Shown here piece by piece: positions 11,531 to 22,356 of a stretch of DNA of 64,000 nucleotides (position 1 is the stretch's first letter; every line of letters starts with the position of its first letter). Under the pieces are notes generated by a model, which was not told the DNA's origin, made no database searches, and saw nothing but the letters and a program-made list of their open reading frames with translations. Location of the stretch: the NCBI RefSeq assembly GCF_003144195.1, contig NW_020290059.1, forward strand, positions 1 through 64,000. Direction: 5' to 3'. The stretch comes from Ceraceosorus guamensis. Taxonomy: Eukaryota; Basidiomycota; Exobasidiomycetes; Ceraceosorales; Ceraceosoraceae. The position numbers and the translations under genes were made by a program.

Positions 11531-14364
11531 CATTCCATCCGAGCAACCTTTGCAGCTTGGTGGTCTAGACGACGGGACTTCAGGAGAAGGAGAAGATTCG
11601 CTGCGAAAGAAGACTGCGAGGAGAAAGAAAAAGAGAAAGTCGAAAGAGGGAACGAATGCTTCGAACGATGCTGATGCTGCCGAGGCTACGACTGCACCGG
11701 GCATTGGAACAGATCAAGTTACGAAGCCCGCCTCAGGTGCGGGAAAGACTGGTCCGCAGCCACAAGCTCAAAGAAAAGCCAAGAAGCCTAGCAACGGCCG
11801 CGCGAGCGGATCTAGCAAGGCAAAAGCAGATGGTGAAAAGACGCTTGGCAATATGAGCATGGACGAATTCACCGAGCTGTTGGCCTCGCAAGCCAAGTTG
11901 TCTGGTCGCTCGTCGGAGTTGTCTGGCGACGCAGTCGGATCGTCGACATCTCAAGAGGCTGATGCTTCCTTCTCCAACACGCACCTGTCATCCTTGCGCT
12001 CCCTTCTGGCTCTCAGCGCATCATTCCTCGATCCTACGGTCGAGCTCAAGCGACAATTCGGAGCTGCAGCTGTCAGAGCTTATGAAGCCGAAATGGCAGC
12101 CTCGGGAAACAATACTGCGGGCGGTGCCGCATCTAGGAGAGCGCAGACAAATTGGAACTCCAATAGTAGGTTCAGGAACACCTTGGTACAGCCGCCCGAC
12201 ACTTGGCCGCCTATCAGTAGGACGTTTACGGGAATGAACATGGAGACGCTGACTTCGGAAAGGGGAAGGATGGGTGCTTGGATACATAGCCGGTGAGGAG
12301 ATCTCATGTAGCGCGCGCCAGTGTCTCTTTGATTTGAGGCGTCTAGCTGAAATGATGAGCAATTTGGCTGTCCCGCGTCGATGCAGCGCTTATCGCCAAG
12401 TGCAGCTGGCATTCTTGCAAGCAGTACAATCGTGAGTTGCTGCCAGATAGAGTATCTGCCGTGCTGTGCATGCATCTGTTGACGTCCTCTCTTGATTTTG
12501 TACGCGCCCCCGCTCAGGTACGATCCGAATCAATTGGTAGCTCTGCTCAGGCAGTGTCCCTGGCATGTGGACACCCTGCTGCAGTTGTCGGATATTTCTC
12601 GCCATCAAGGAGATCTAGGCCAAGCTTCAGACTTCAACGCTCGCGCCTTGTTCGCATACGAGCGGACCGCCTCTCCTATCTTTACCTCCGGCCTGGTGTC
12701 TTCTTCGGGCCCTCCTCAGGTGGACTTTGCAAAGGTGGAGAATAGAGGATTGTGGTTGGCGGTGCATCGGCAGATTAACTTTTTGTGCAGAAAGGGAACG
12801 TGGAGGACGGCGTTGGAGTGGACAAAGTTCATACTCGGATTGGATCCCCTGGAGGACCCGCACGCTTCGGTGCTTTGGATCGACTTTATCGCCGTCAAAG
12901 CTAGACAGTACGGCTGGTTCGTCGAGATGCTCGACCAGCTCGACGCTAGCAATGCCAAATTGTTGCAAGCCCAGGGCAAGGCCAAAGAGCTTCGCGTCAA
13001 GCTCAATCCGCTCGAGCAGAAACTTTGGAAAGAAGCTGGGCTTGCGCAAGAGCCTTGGTCCGCCTTGGATTGGACGGTGGGTCTGTATTACGCTAGAGCG
13101 CTGGCTGTCAGAGCTATTGAGAAAGACGAGGGCAGGCAGGTGAGACAGCCGGACACAACGAGGATCAGATTGCGATGACGTGAGGCCACTGACGCTTAAC
13201 CTTCCGCTGGGCTCTTTAGGAGAGTGAACGCAGCAGCGCAGCGCTCAAGCTGGCCATTGCAAGATGCCCCGTCTTTGTGACCATGCTCTTCGACAAGATC
13301 GGCAATGCGCTTCCACAATCCCTTGCAGGTTCGAATCTGTTCCGCATCGATGAGGACAGATACTCGGCCTCGGAAGACGCGCTTGCTCTGTTGCTTGGCA
13401 ATATCTACGTGGCTAGGAGCGAGAGCCTTTGGAGAGAACCTGCGACGAACCAGTGGCTTTTAGATACGTTGGAAGAGATTTGGCCTGAGCTACAGAAGAG
13501 CGAGAACAAGCCGAGACCTTTGCAATGCTCAGACACCCATCGTCGAGCCGTGTATAGGCACGTTCTGGTGTCCGACTGTGAGTAGCATCTCCTCTGGTTG
13601 TTCGCAGGCTCCTCCGCCTCACGCGCGTGTCTCCCTTTCTACTTGCGTGCTTGCGCAGTGCCCGACGCATTGCGTCAAAAGCTCATAGGGTACTTTCCTC
13701 CCGAGATCACAAACAAGGAATCGCTGGACGCGTGGGACCCCCTGCCTCCTAAAGGTCCTCATGCGACGTGCTACGACGACGAGTACTTTGCGCCTGTACA
13801 GCGGGAGAGGGAGAGGCAGATGAGGGCGAGCGGGCTGGCTTCCAATGTTGCCGGTGCTGCAGGAGGTGGAGGGCTGGCCAATGCGCTGCAGAACCTTGTC
13901 AACATGATGCGAGGAGGTGGGGGCGGACTGGAGGAGTGGGGGGCTGCGATGGAGCAGATGGACGACGAGACTCGGGTGAGTATGCATCTCTTGATATCAT
14001 TTTGAATGATCGAGCCGCACCATATTTTGTTGCACACTCACGCATCACGTGCGTGTGCTCCCGTTCCGTCTGTGACCAGGAAGACCTCATGGCCGAGCTG
14101 ATGCAGATGACGGCTGAGGCGAGGCGAAATAGAGGCGTGGCGGCAGATGAACCTCCGGGCGCATTTGGTCAGGCTGCTGATGAAGATGGAGAAGAAGGCG
14201 ATGAAATGTTTGCGGAGGCGGAAGAAGGAGATGATGCAGATATGGGGCCTATTGGCATGCTGCGCAACGCGTTAAGAGGCTGGTGGGGCGGCGATCAGGC
14301 TCAGGCTCAGGCGGACACCCTAGGTGAAGAAGAGGCGGAGCAGCACGACGCAGAAAATGCGTGA
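11267..14364 (+). CDS. RQC1: RQC1/TCF25 ribosome quality control factor
   Basis: Exons 11267(?)-11479, 11556-12292, 12387-12431, 12518-13139, 13220-13577, 13659-13975 and 14080-14364. The Tcf25 domain is clear: YRQVQLAFLQAVQSYDPNQL, CPWHVDTLLQLSDISRHQGD, RALFAYERTASPIF, WRTALEWTKFILGLDPLEDP and LKLAIARCPVFVTML. The N-terminus is acidic then Lys/Arg-rich, as in Rqc1. The protein works with Ltn1, Rqc2 and Cdc48 on stalled 60S subunits. The usual MSSRALR start is absent; the first in-frame ATG of its own is at 11267, giving 858 residues. Read from the CDC123 start, the combined model is 1293 residues with every junction in phase. One exon is only 45 nt. The family is firm; whether it is a separate gene is open. 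Confidence 0.87.
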
Positions 14365-14516
14365 TCAGCTTGGTGTCATCCTTCCTCCAGGGCAGTGTTC
14401 GTGCAAATCGTTCACGCAATACATGGCTGTTTGTCTGAACACAGCTTTGGTCGGACGTCTCGGCGCAGTGATGAGATTCAGAGCAAGCCTCTGTACGTGA
14501 TGGAATCGAACACGAA

Positions 14517-15778
14517 TCAACTCATCCTGATGGCCCATGCAAAGCCTGCCACTCCCATCACATGAGACGTCCACACGATCCACTTTCTGCGCTTCAGCTT
14601 GCTCTGAATTGCCTTTGATGCGTCGAGAACATGCGCTCTTTCCCTTTCGTTTGAGACGTTGAGCAAATCCTTTTCAAATCTTCTTTGCTCTTTTGCGTCG
14701 GGCACAGCCAAGCGCGAAGCATCGTCGAAGGGAGCAGGCAAGCCCATGATGTTGCACCAAACATGAGCGACGAGGCTAGGAGCGAGCGAAGCGCTCTTGA
14801 CGAACAACCAATTGGCATACCAACCAAACAAGCTGGTGTAGAGCAGTTGAAAAGTAGCGTGCGTCAAGCCGATTTTCAAACCGGTCGTGCTGTATTGGTG
14901 ATCCGCCCAGACTTCGTAAGCGTGATGCAGGTGCGCTACGGCAAAGTAGAAAGGAGTCAGAAAGATGGAGTGAAAGAGCGTGCTGCTGCGCGTGCTTGAT
15001 GTCAGACCGACTATGCAGCCTCGAAAGACGATCTCTTCTGTCAGAGGACCCTGTGCACGTGCGCATGGTAGGGTAGCAGATTAGTCGCCTTGCATGGCTG
15101 CACTTCGTAAAGCTTCAATCCCAGCTTCGGAATTTGAGCAGGGCGTCCGTCTGCGACACTCACAACGACGTAGTTTCGCAGTCCCCAGACATTGTCCCAT
15201 CGACTTTGCACGTCCCTCTTGTACTCGAAGTTTTCTTGACCTGGAAGCTCCTTGTCCAAAGCCAACGTGACGAGCGGTCCAAAGTACAAAGTTGCTGTCA
15301 AGCCAAGACCGTATAGGACATGTTTTGCTTGTGTAAGCAAAAAGGAGAACAATGGTGGGTCGAGAGGTGGAAAGGCGTTGGTGAGGATGGAAGGATATGG
15401 CAGCGGAAGTCCAATCTTGGAGAGCAGGGTGATGCACCTGATAAGAGGATGCTAAAACACGAAGTAGGATACTCTTGTGAAATCAGCGATGGTGTGATTA
15501 CGCCAGCAGAAAGGGCTGCTCAGCGAACCCACTTTGCCTCTTTCCGTGCCCTCATCCGCTCCACTCAGCACGGCAAGGGTCAAGACCACGCTCCCCGCAG
15601 CAACATAACCAATCGTCTTCAATCTAGCCCGCACCACATCTGCATCATCTTTCGTCCTCTTCAATCCCGTAGATTCGTCTAGTGTGCCCACTCTCGTCTT
15701 GCTCGATACGTAAAGACCTCCGACGTAGGATAGAGTCAAGATGGAAGAGGTGCTCAACGAGAGAAAAGGCGAAATCAT
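14517..15778 (-). CDS. RCE1: RCE1 CAAX prenyl protease
   Basis: Model: complement of 14517-15050, 15164-15451 and 15533-15778, 355 residues, multi-pass membrane protein. The active-site signature GPLTEEIVFRG (catalytic Glu pair near residues 183-184) is followed by FAVAHLHHAYE and by LVAHVWCNIMGLP, supplying the His and Asn expected of ABI/CPBP-family proteases. RCE1 removes the -AAX tripeptide from farnesylated or geranylgeranylated Ras-like proteins in the ER membrane. The N-terminal ISPFLSLSTSSILTLSYVGG helix and the LTATLYFGPLVTLAL segment are membrane helices. The start codon lies only about 12 nt downstream (in transcript sense) of a long AAG/GAA repeat. RCE1 is convergent with RQC1, 152 nt apart. 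Confidence 0.92.
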
Positions 15779-15790
15779 CTCGCAATCTTT

Positions 15791-15949
15791 CTTCTTCTTC
15801 TTCTTCTTCTTCTTCTTCTTCTTCTTCTTCTTCTTCTTCTTCTTCTTCTTCTTCTTCTTCTTCTTCTTCTTCTTCTTCTTCTTCTTCTTCTTCTTCTTCT
15901 TCTTCTTCTTCTTCTTCTTCTTCTTCTTCTTCTTCTTCTTCTTCTTCTT
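15791..15949. repeat. (CTT)53 microsatellite
   Basis: This is an essentially perfect CTT tract of about 159 bp, read as AAG/GAA on the minus strand. It ends about 12 nt before the RCE1 ATG, so it should form part of the RCE1 5' UTR or core promoter. All its frames are stop-free, which creates spurious poly-Glu, poly-Lys, poly-Ser and poly-Phe open frames. Confidence 0.97.
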
Positions 15950-16965
15950 TTCCTCTCCTCACTTTCTCCTAGAAAGACTCGCCTGCCAATTCACTTTGTA
16001 TCGATGCGCCGCTTTGGGCCTTCCGAACGCGAGTGCTCAGTATGCTAGCACCCGACACAAGGGCTGCGATGATGTGGTCGGGAAAGGAGCAGCTCGTCAC
16101 ATCGAGGAATGCAGTCGACACACGGCAACTCACACTCACACTGTGACTCATGACTCACGACTCACGGCTGCTCATAACAGATATACCCCGCCGCTCATAT
16201 CCCTTTCACTGTGTGACTGCTGCATGCAGGTCACGCCCCGCCCGCCTCATTTATGCGCGCGAACCAAATCGCGCACAAATGAAAGAAAGGCACGCAGAGT
16301 GCGCACGCAGCACTCAGACTGTGACTCGATCGTGACGTGACTTTCCGTGCAAAGACGGAGCCCCCGCGCGGGGCCGGGGAAAACAGCGCACAAGCCTCGC
16401 TCGCTCGCGTTGATGGCTGGCTTGCTTGTCCCTTTGTCCCTCCGCAAACACCCAACAAAGCCATGCAAGCCAGCATGCAGCGGGCTCAAATCGAGAGAGG
16501 TCGATATCCTCTCACCAATCAAATGCTCTGCCTCTAGCTAGGCGACTTGGGCGGACTAGAATCTTGCTCTGAAAGCACACTACATGGCCGCATGTATGCA
16601 ATCAGCCATGCAGTCCACCAACAAACGACCATTCCGAGAGGTCTTGATCAAGGTGTCAACCTCGCAATAATCATTTTCTCACCTGACACGAATGCAGCGG
16701 GAGGAGCGAAGCGAGCATCCATTTCCAACAAGGAAAAGAGGTCAAAAGAGCAAGATCGAGTTTACAAACACAGACGACGACGACGACGACGACGACGAGA
16801 CGGGCGAGCAAGCGAGCAATGTTTCCCCAGTCCAAAGTGTGGTGAAAAGCGGCAAAAAAAAAATGGTATGTGGGGTGGGGAGGGGCTGACTTGGCAAATG
16901 CGGCAGAGAGAGAGAGAGAGAGGGCCACGGCAAATTAGCGAGGCTAATCAGCCAGCGGGCCATGC
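15950..16965. other. Intergenic, RCE1 promoter side and RhoGAP 3' flank
   Basis: No gene is recognised. The stretch contains a run of the dispersed motif (TGACTCATGACTCACGACTC starting at 16143), a GAC triplet tract at about 16773-16800, and a GA tract at about 16905-16921. Confidence 0.5.
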
Positions 16966-19896
16966 TCATTCCTCGCCTTCGTCCACAAAGATGGCGGCAT
17001 ATCTTTCCAGGATGGTCTCTACCGCTTTGCACTGCCAGCTCATATCCTGCAATTGAGCTCCCCCCAGCGCTCCAGCTGCAGCATCCGCGCCTCCAGCATT
17101 GGCAGCATTATCGCCCAGACCTGTCCCGTTGGATGCGTGGTGCGTTGACAGATCAGCAGGAGGAGGGCTCAAAAGTGTGGGCCCAAAGACGATGGCTAGG
17201 TTCGAAATGGACATTTGGTTGTGATCCGATTCGGATCGGATCCTGAGCGCAACGGTCGGATAAGGAGACGGGATGAGGGGGCAAAAGGGCGCGATCAGTC
17301 ATTGAACGAAAGATCGACTGCACGGTGCCACACCCACTTGTCCAGATGACCCATCAGGTACTTCAACGTCGCGTAATTCGCGTCGGGCAGATCATTGACG
17401 CGCTCGTGCATCCGTATATGCCGCAGCCGATCGTTCTCCACCTCTGCAAGTTCGAGCCGCACAAAGCAAGCGCACTCAGTAGGTGCACGTCATGCGATAT
17501 CCCCCTCTCGACAGCGACTCACTAGCAGCATCGATGAAGCCCTGATACAGCTCCCAAGTCATGAGCGGTTCCGGCAATTCTCTGAACCAAAGCTTGAGGC
17601 AACCAGCGACGATGTTGATATCGTTGATAGCTTCATCGTTCATCAAATCCACGCCGTTCCAGTCTGCATCGAACTTTCCCTTGAGCTTTTGCACTTTGGA
17701 CGTTGTTCCCGATAATCTGTAGATGCCCATGTTCTGCAATCCGACAGCTTCGATCGCCTCTGCGCATTTTTCAAGAATCGGCGGAATCTCTACTCCATCC
17801 CTTGCCATCTGGTCGGCCAGGTGCACACCAAATATCGGCCGTGTGAGCTTCGTGGACGGTGCAGAAGTGCTCTTGGCAGAAGCCAGTCCGCTCATCGCCG
17901 GGTTATTGAGCTGAACGAAGTCCAAAACACCTTACAGATTGAGCCTCAAGCACAGCACGTTCACGCCCAGAGCATTCCCGTTCGGTACTCACAAATCCCT
18001 CTTCGTAAGGACCCTCGCGTCGCGGGCCTCTGTAGTCGCGCGCATGTACGATCTGATAGTTGGACATGAATGTTCTAAAGTCGGTCCTGTTGTCGATGGA
18101 CTCGGCAGCAGTCTTGAGGCCGGGGTTGCCTGCTTGCAAGGATCAGGCGCTGCGTATGAGTACCGCAGACGCTTCGTTCTAGGTACAAGCGGCTCAGAGC
18201 CCTCGCGAGCAATGCTCGGATACGCACCTTCGACAGCGGGTATAGGGGAGACTGCCATCCCGTCTCCCAGGATCGTCGATTCGTAGAGGAAGGCATACCT
18301 GGTCAAGTGATACTGTAGGCCGTTGTCTATCTCTTCTGAGCTCTCTTTGAGTGCCTGTCAGGACGGAGAAGAACGATGAGCTGGCAGATTGAGGACCAGT
18401 GACTAGTGGAAACACACGCGAAATGTGCGTGTACGCACCCTTAAAATCCTCGGCAACTGCAGATTAAAGTATTCCTGCCTGACGCCCTGCGTGGCCAGAA
18501 CCTCTTTCCTAAACGCATCGCTCGCCGTCGAAGTCCTGCTTCGAATATCTTCCTCCTGTTTCAAGATCTGTTGCGGATTCTTGTTTTTGAACAGCAGGCC
18601 GCTCTTGCCAATAGCTTTTCCCAGCGTCCTCTTGCCTGGGGGGCCAGACGACTGTATTTCGCCTGACTTGGTCGACTCGCCCGACTTGAGCAGGAGCAAC
18701 CTCTCCAGATCTTCGGCCGTAGCATCGAATCGCGTGCGAGCCTTTTCCACGCTCGCTTCCGAATCTTGCAAATTTCGCTCCAGCCGCAACCCGGTTTCTC
18801 GAGCCTAGCAAAACGGGCAGCCAGCAGGTCCAATTGACAGTCAGTCCCGTCCTGCAGGGATCTTGCCCACAGCCTCGCCGAAAGTGCTCACCTGCTTGCG
18901 ATTCTTGTCCACCTCTTTGCTCAACGTAGCTAGCTCTTCGCTCATCTCGCCCAACTTGACTGCGAATCGCAATCTATTCTCTCCAAGCTGATCATGCGTG
19001 CGCATCATGTGCTGCCATGAGGAGACAAAGGTACTGGCATAGGGCACAAATGAGAATGTTAGCGTGCGAGTATCGGCACAGTACACTTCGCTCCTCCGAC
19101 GTGTGCGCCACCTGAGGAGCGATGGGTGCACTGAGATTTTCACTGCACCACGCGCGGCTCATGGCGCTTGTGGATTGGATGGAATCCCTTGCCGCGCCTG
19201 TATGCAGGCGCGGCCCGCAGCAAACCTCCTCCTCGCCAGCATCGCGAGCACAGCGTGCACCTTTTGCAGGGCCCTCCACCTTGCAACTCACCCAGCCTTG
19301 CCTTCGCCGGCTGCATAGCTCTCTGCGGTTGATCTGGACAGCTTCATCAAGCTCCTCGCGTAGTCCTCTTCGATCGTTGCCCTCTTCTTAAAAAATGTAG
19401 AGGTAGCTTGAGCACTGATGATGGACTGTTTGATCCTATCATACAACAGAGGTGTTCCGCACTCCATATCGCACAAGGCCCGCAGTGTAGCTTCATCGAA
19501 GGAAGTCGAGATTGGTAAAGCTGCCAAGACCTGTTCATCGTGAGAGGCTGAAGTCTTGGATACTCCGATCGTGTTGGTCCCGCTCAGCGTACTGCCGCTT
19601 GGACTGAGCGGATGCTGTGCGTGAGGAGAGATGGATCCTTGAAGGGTGCCTGATCCGTTCAAGATGTCGGTGGAAGGAGACGAAGGTCCAAACAGACTGG
19701 CTCCTGCCGCGCCAGGATGCGCTCCTGCTCCTGTTGCGCTCTTGAATGTCAAATCTTGAGAATGTGAAGATCGATGAGAGTTCATCGAAGGTCGTCCCGT
19801 CATGACACTATCCACCGTGGACGATATTGTAGATGCTCCTCCAATACCACCACTACTGCTCGCCTCCGTGCTATCGCTGAATGGATGATAGCTCAT
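16966..19896 (-). CDS. RGD1: F-BAR plus RhoGAP protein, Rgd1-like
   Basis: Model: complement of 16966-17242, 17338-17443, 17523-17910, 17993-18129, 18228-18354, 18439-18804, 18892-19033 and 19292-19896, 715 residues. Residues 1-120 are a Ser/Gly/Thr-rich disordered tail. An FCH/F-BAR module follows (YARSLMKLSRS, SSWQHMMRTHDQLGENRLRF, then charged helices with ALKESSEEIDNGLQYHLTRY). The RhoGAP domain begins at about residue 480 with IFGVHLADQMARDGVEIPPIL. The arginine finger is in GIYRLSG near residue 515, and LPDANYATLKYLMGHLDK and MSISNLAIVFGPTLL complete it. The domain order equals yeast Rgd1, a GAP for Rho3/Rho4 at bud tip and neck; the specificity here is inferred. Confidence 0.92.
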
Positions 19897-21038
19897 GTTG
19901 ATCGCAACGACTCTGCTTTCGATGCTACCTGAGCTTCTAGGATGGGACAGCAGCCAATCTCTGCCCGATGGCTTCCGCTACCCTTCAGGTGGTATGCTAC
20001 TGGCCCAATGTGAGTTGTATCGTATTTGACGACAGGTGTTCAGGCTCGCGCAGCGCGATGTGCTGAATCTTAGCAGAGCAGGCTCGAATGCTTTCGAGGT
20101 GCAACAGGACAGTGCTGCCGTGCAACTCGGATAATGCCAGATTCGCCGCGTTCGCCCGGAGAGAGAGTAGTATGTGGCCGAAAGGGTAAGTCAAAAGTCG
20201 AGATGAATGCGCGGTAATGGCTCGATGACCACGGATGATGTCGGGATGGAAGAAGTTGGATGGGGCGGATTTGATCGATTGAATCGAGGAGGGAGAGAGT
20301 GCTGCTGTGTCAACTAGCATGCACTTAATCTCGACGAAGCCGTTCCAGGTCCATGCACTGGCCGCGGGGAGAAGCGTGCGAGTGGATCACATGCAGTGAA
20401 AAGCGACAGTCAAAGTGCACGCACACGCACACGCAGCATGCATCATCCGTGCTGCATGCACCCACCGCACCCGCCGCCGCGTGCGCGTGTGCGTTGCTGA
20501 TGTTCGCGCGGTGCTTGCTTGCGTGGATACAGCAGCGGGTGTGGATGCGAGGCACATTCGCACGCGGCCGGGATACTGTATTCAAGATTTGCATGCGCGT
20601 GAGACAACACCCAGCGCTGCCTTATGCGTGTGCGCGAGCGTGAGCGCGATTCATGGTCCTCGACTCACGACCTTGACTGTTGGGCGCTCTTCTGGGAAGG
20701 TCACGTGCATGGGTGCGCTATGGATATGCATGGGCAGGCTATAGCTGAAGCTCGGCAGCGCGCGTGGGGGCGGTGCATGCTATATAGAAGTCAGATACGT
20801 AGGTTGCGACGCGAGACCCCCTATCCTGGACACGCTCCTCCAACTCAATTCAACACTCATCGAGACTTTGACTTTGAATCAGCTTGTCATTGTCTCCCTC
20901 CACACGAAGCGCTGCACGTACGCGAATTTGTTTCCAAGGATCACTTGGGCTAAACACTTTTCTCGCTTCGAACATCATTTCGATCCGTCTGACGACCGGG
21001 GCAATCGTGGGTTCGACACGCTCACAAAGCTCTTCATC
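19897..21038. other. Divergent intergenic region, RGD1-like / RLC1
   Basis: Both flanking genes start from this region. It is rich in CA/CG dinucleotide runs at about 20415-20500 and holds one copy of the GACTCACGA motif near 20661. A 107-codon minus-strand open frame at 19997-20320 matches nothing and is probably RhoGAP 5' leader. Confidence 0.45.
20781..20786 (+). promoter_or_regulatory. Candidate TATA box for RLC1
   Basis: TATATA is flanked by GC-rich sequence about 250 nt before the RLC1 ATG. The spacing fits a long or intron-containing leader. Only the sequence match supports it. Confidence 0.35.
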
Positions 21039-22168
21039 ATGTCATCCAGCGGGCCACCGGGAGCCACGCTGCTTCAAGCAGGAACCAGGGCTCGGGGCAC
21101 AAGCACGCGCCATCCACGCCAATCATCCGGTGTATACAGCACATTTTCAGCCAAACAGATTCACGGATTCAGAGAAGCTTTTTCCATGCTGGACGATTCG
21201 TCGTCGGATGGGTTTTTGGATGCCAACGATCTGAAGAGGGTGCTAGGAGATTTGGGAATGAGGAACGAGGAAGAGGATGTGAGGAAATTATTGAGCAGCG
21301 CTAATACCGATGCGCAAGGAAGGATCAACTTCACGCAATTCTTGACCATGTTTGGAGAACATTTGGACGAGGTGAGCGGGGGATGCTGGATGTTCTGCGG
21401 AATGAAGGCATTCGGTGCAATCGACCCATGCAAGCAAGGGTACTTATCTTGTGGAAATATCTGCCCACATCCAGCTCGACGAGGCTTCTGACCTCTTGTC
21501 GGCTTTCGAGTGCTTCGACGAGAGGGACGAAGGTAGCATAGAGAGTGGGGAGCTCAGATATTGGCTCGCAGAAGTGGGAAACAAGATGACGGACGAAGAG
21601 GTGAGTGTTTCATGTCCGATAAAGCGGGTAGCAAGCAGGGAATAGTCCGGATTCATCTCGCGAGACGACCGGCTTGAAGAAGCGCAGCTCTGGGCCGGAC
21701 TGCGGGCGACTACGATGGCGTCTGCCAGGCGTGTGGACATGGTTACCCTTTGAGGCTGGGCGCATCGCGCGGCTGCAACCGTGCTCTTCTTACTCCTGCG
21801 TTCAGCGTCCCAGAGAAGCGTCGCCGAGAAGTCAACAAGACGATGTGGCGAGATGTCGAAGCTGACAAACATCGCTTGCTCCATCAGATCGACCGTCTCA
21901 TATCCGGTCCATTTTTGGATCGCGCAGGACGCAAGTTTGACTACAAAGCTTGTGAGTGAATCTCCGAGATGAGGCACACAAGTATCAGAGGCGGCCGTCA
22001 TTCGCATACAAGCGCATGCGAGCAGCCTAGCACTATGAGAAGACATCCCACTGACGTGCCGACTGACGATGCCTACCTCCTCTCGACCATCGCCGCGTTG
22101 CAGTTGTGGAAGCTGTCAAGATGAGCGAGCCCGCCGCTTTGGAGATGCAGAGCTCTGCGCCTGCTTGA
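21039..22168 (+). CDS. RLC1: Myosin regulatory light chain
   Basis: Model: join 21039-21371, 21475-21600, 21888-21951 and 22104-22168, 195 residues. It is an EF-hand protein: an N-terminal extension ending RQSSGVYSTF, then a first EF-hand region FREAFSMLDDSSSDGFLDAN, then further degenerate hands through FECFDERDEGSIESGEL and FDYKAFVEAVK. The two serines (29-30) after the basic residues sit where myosin light-chain or PAK kinases phosphorylate this family. It binds the IQ motif of class II myosin in the cytokinetic ring. The last coding exon is short and joined in phase. The 287-nt third intron is long for this locus. Confidence 0.9.
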
Positions 22169-22356
22169 CTCATCAGCGCCGCTTTGAGCTTCCAAGCTTC
22201 CTCAGTCCTGCAATTTCCAGCGTCGAGTATGCCGCTTTCATCTCCACATTGTGCAATACAACATCAAACTGATCTAACATTTTGCATCCTCGACTCGATG
22301 CGCATGCGCTTTTGGTGGAGATGCACGGCGCGGTACACGCTCATCTGTCGCTCGCC

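Noticed and set aside
15645-15962. Minus-strand poly-Glu protein over the CTT tract
   Set aside because: It has no ATG, is almost entirely the microsatellite, and is out of frame with RCE1, whose three-exon model explains the region.
15741-16340. Plus-strand poly-Phe protein
   Set aside because: An artefact of translating TTC repeats; its flanks have no protein-like signal.
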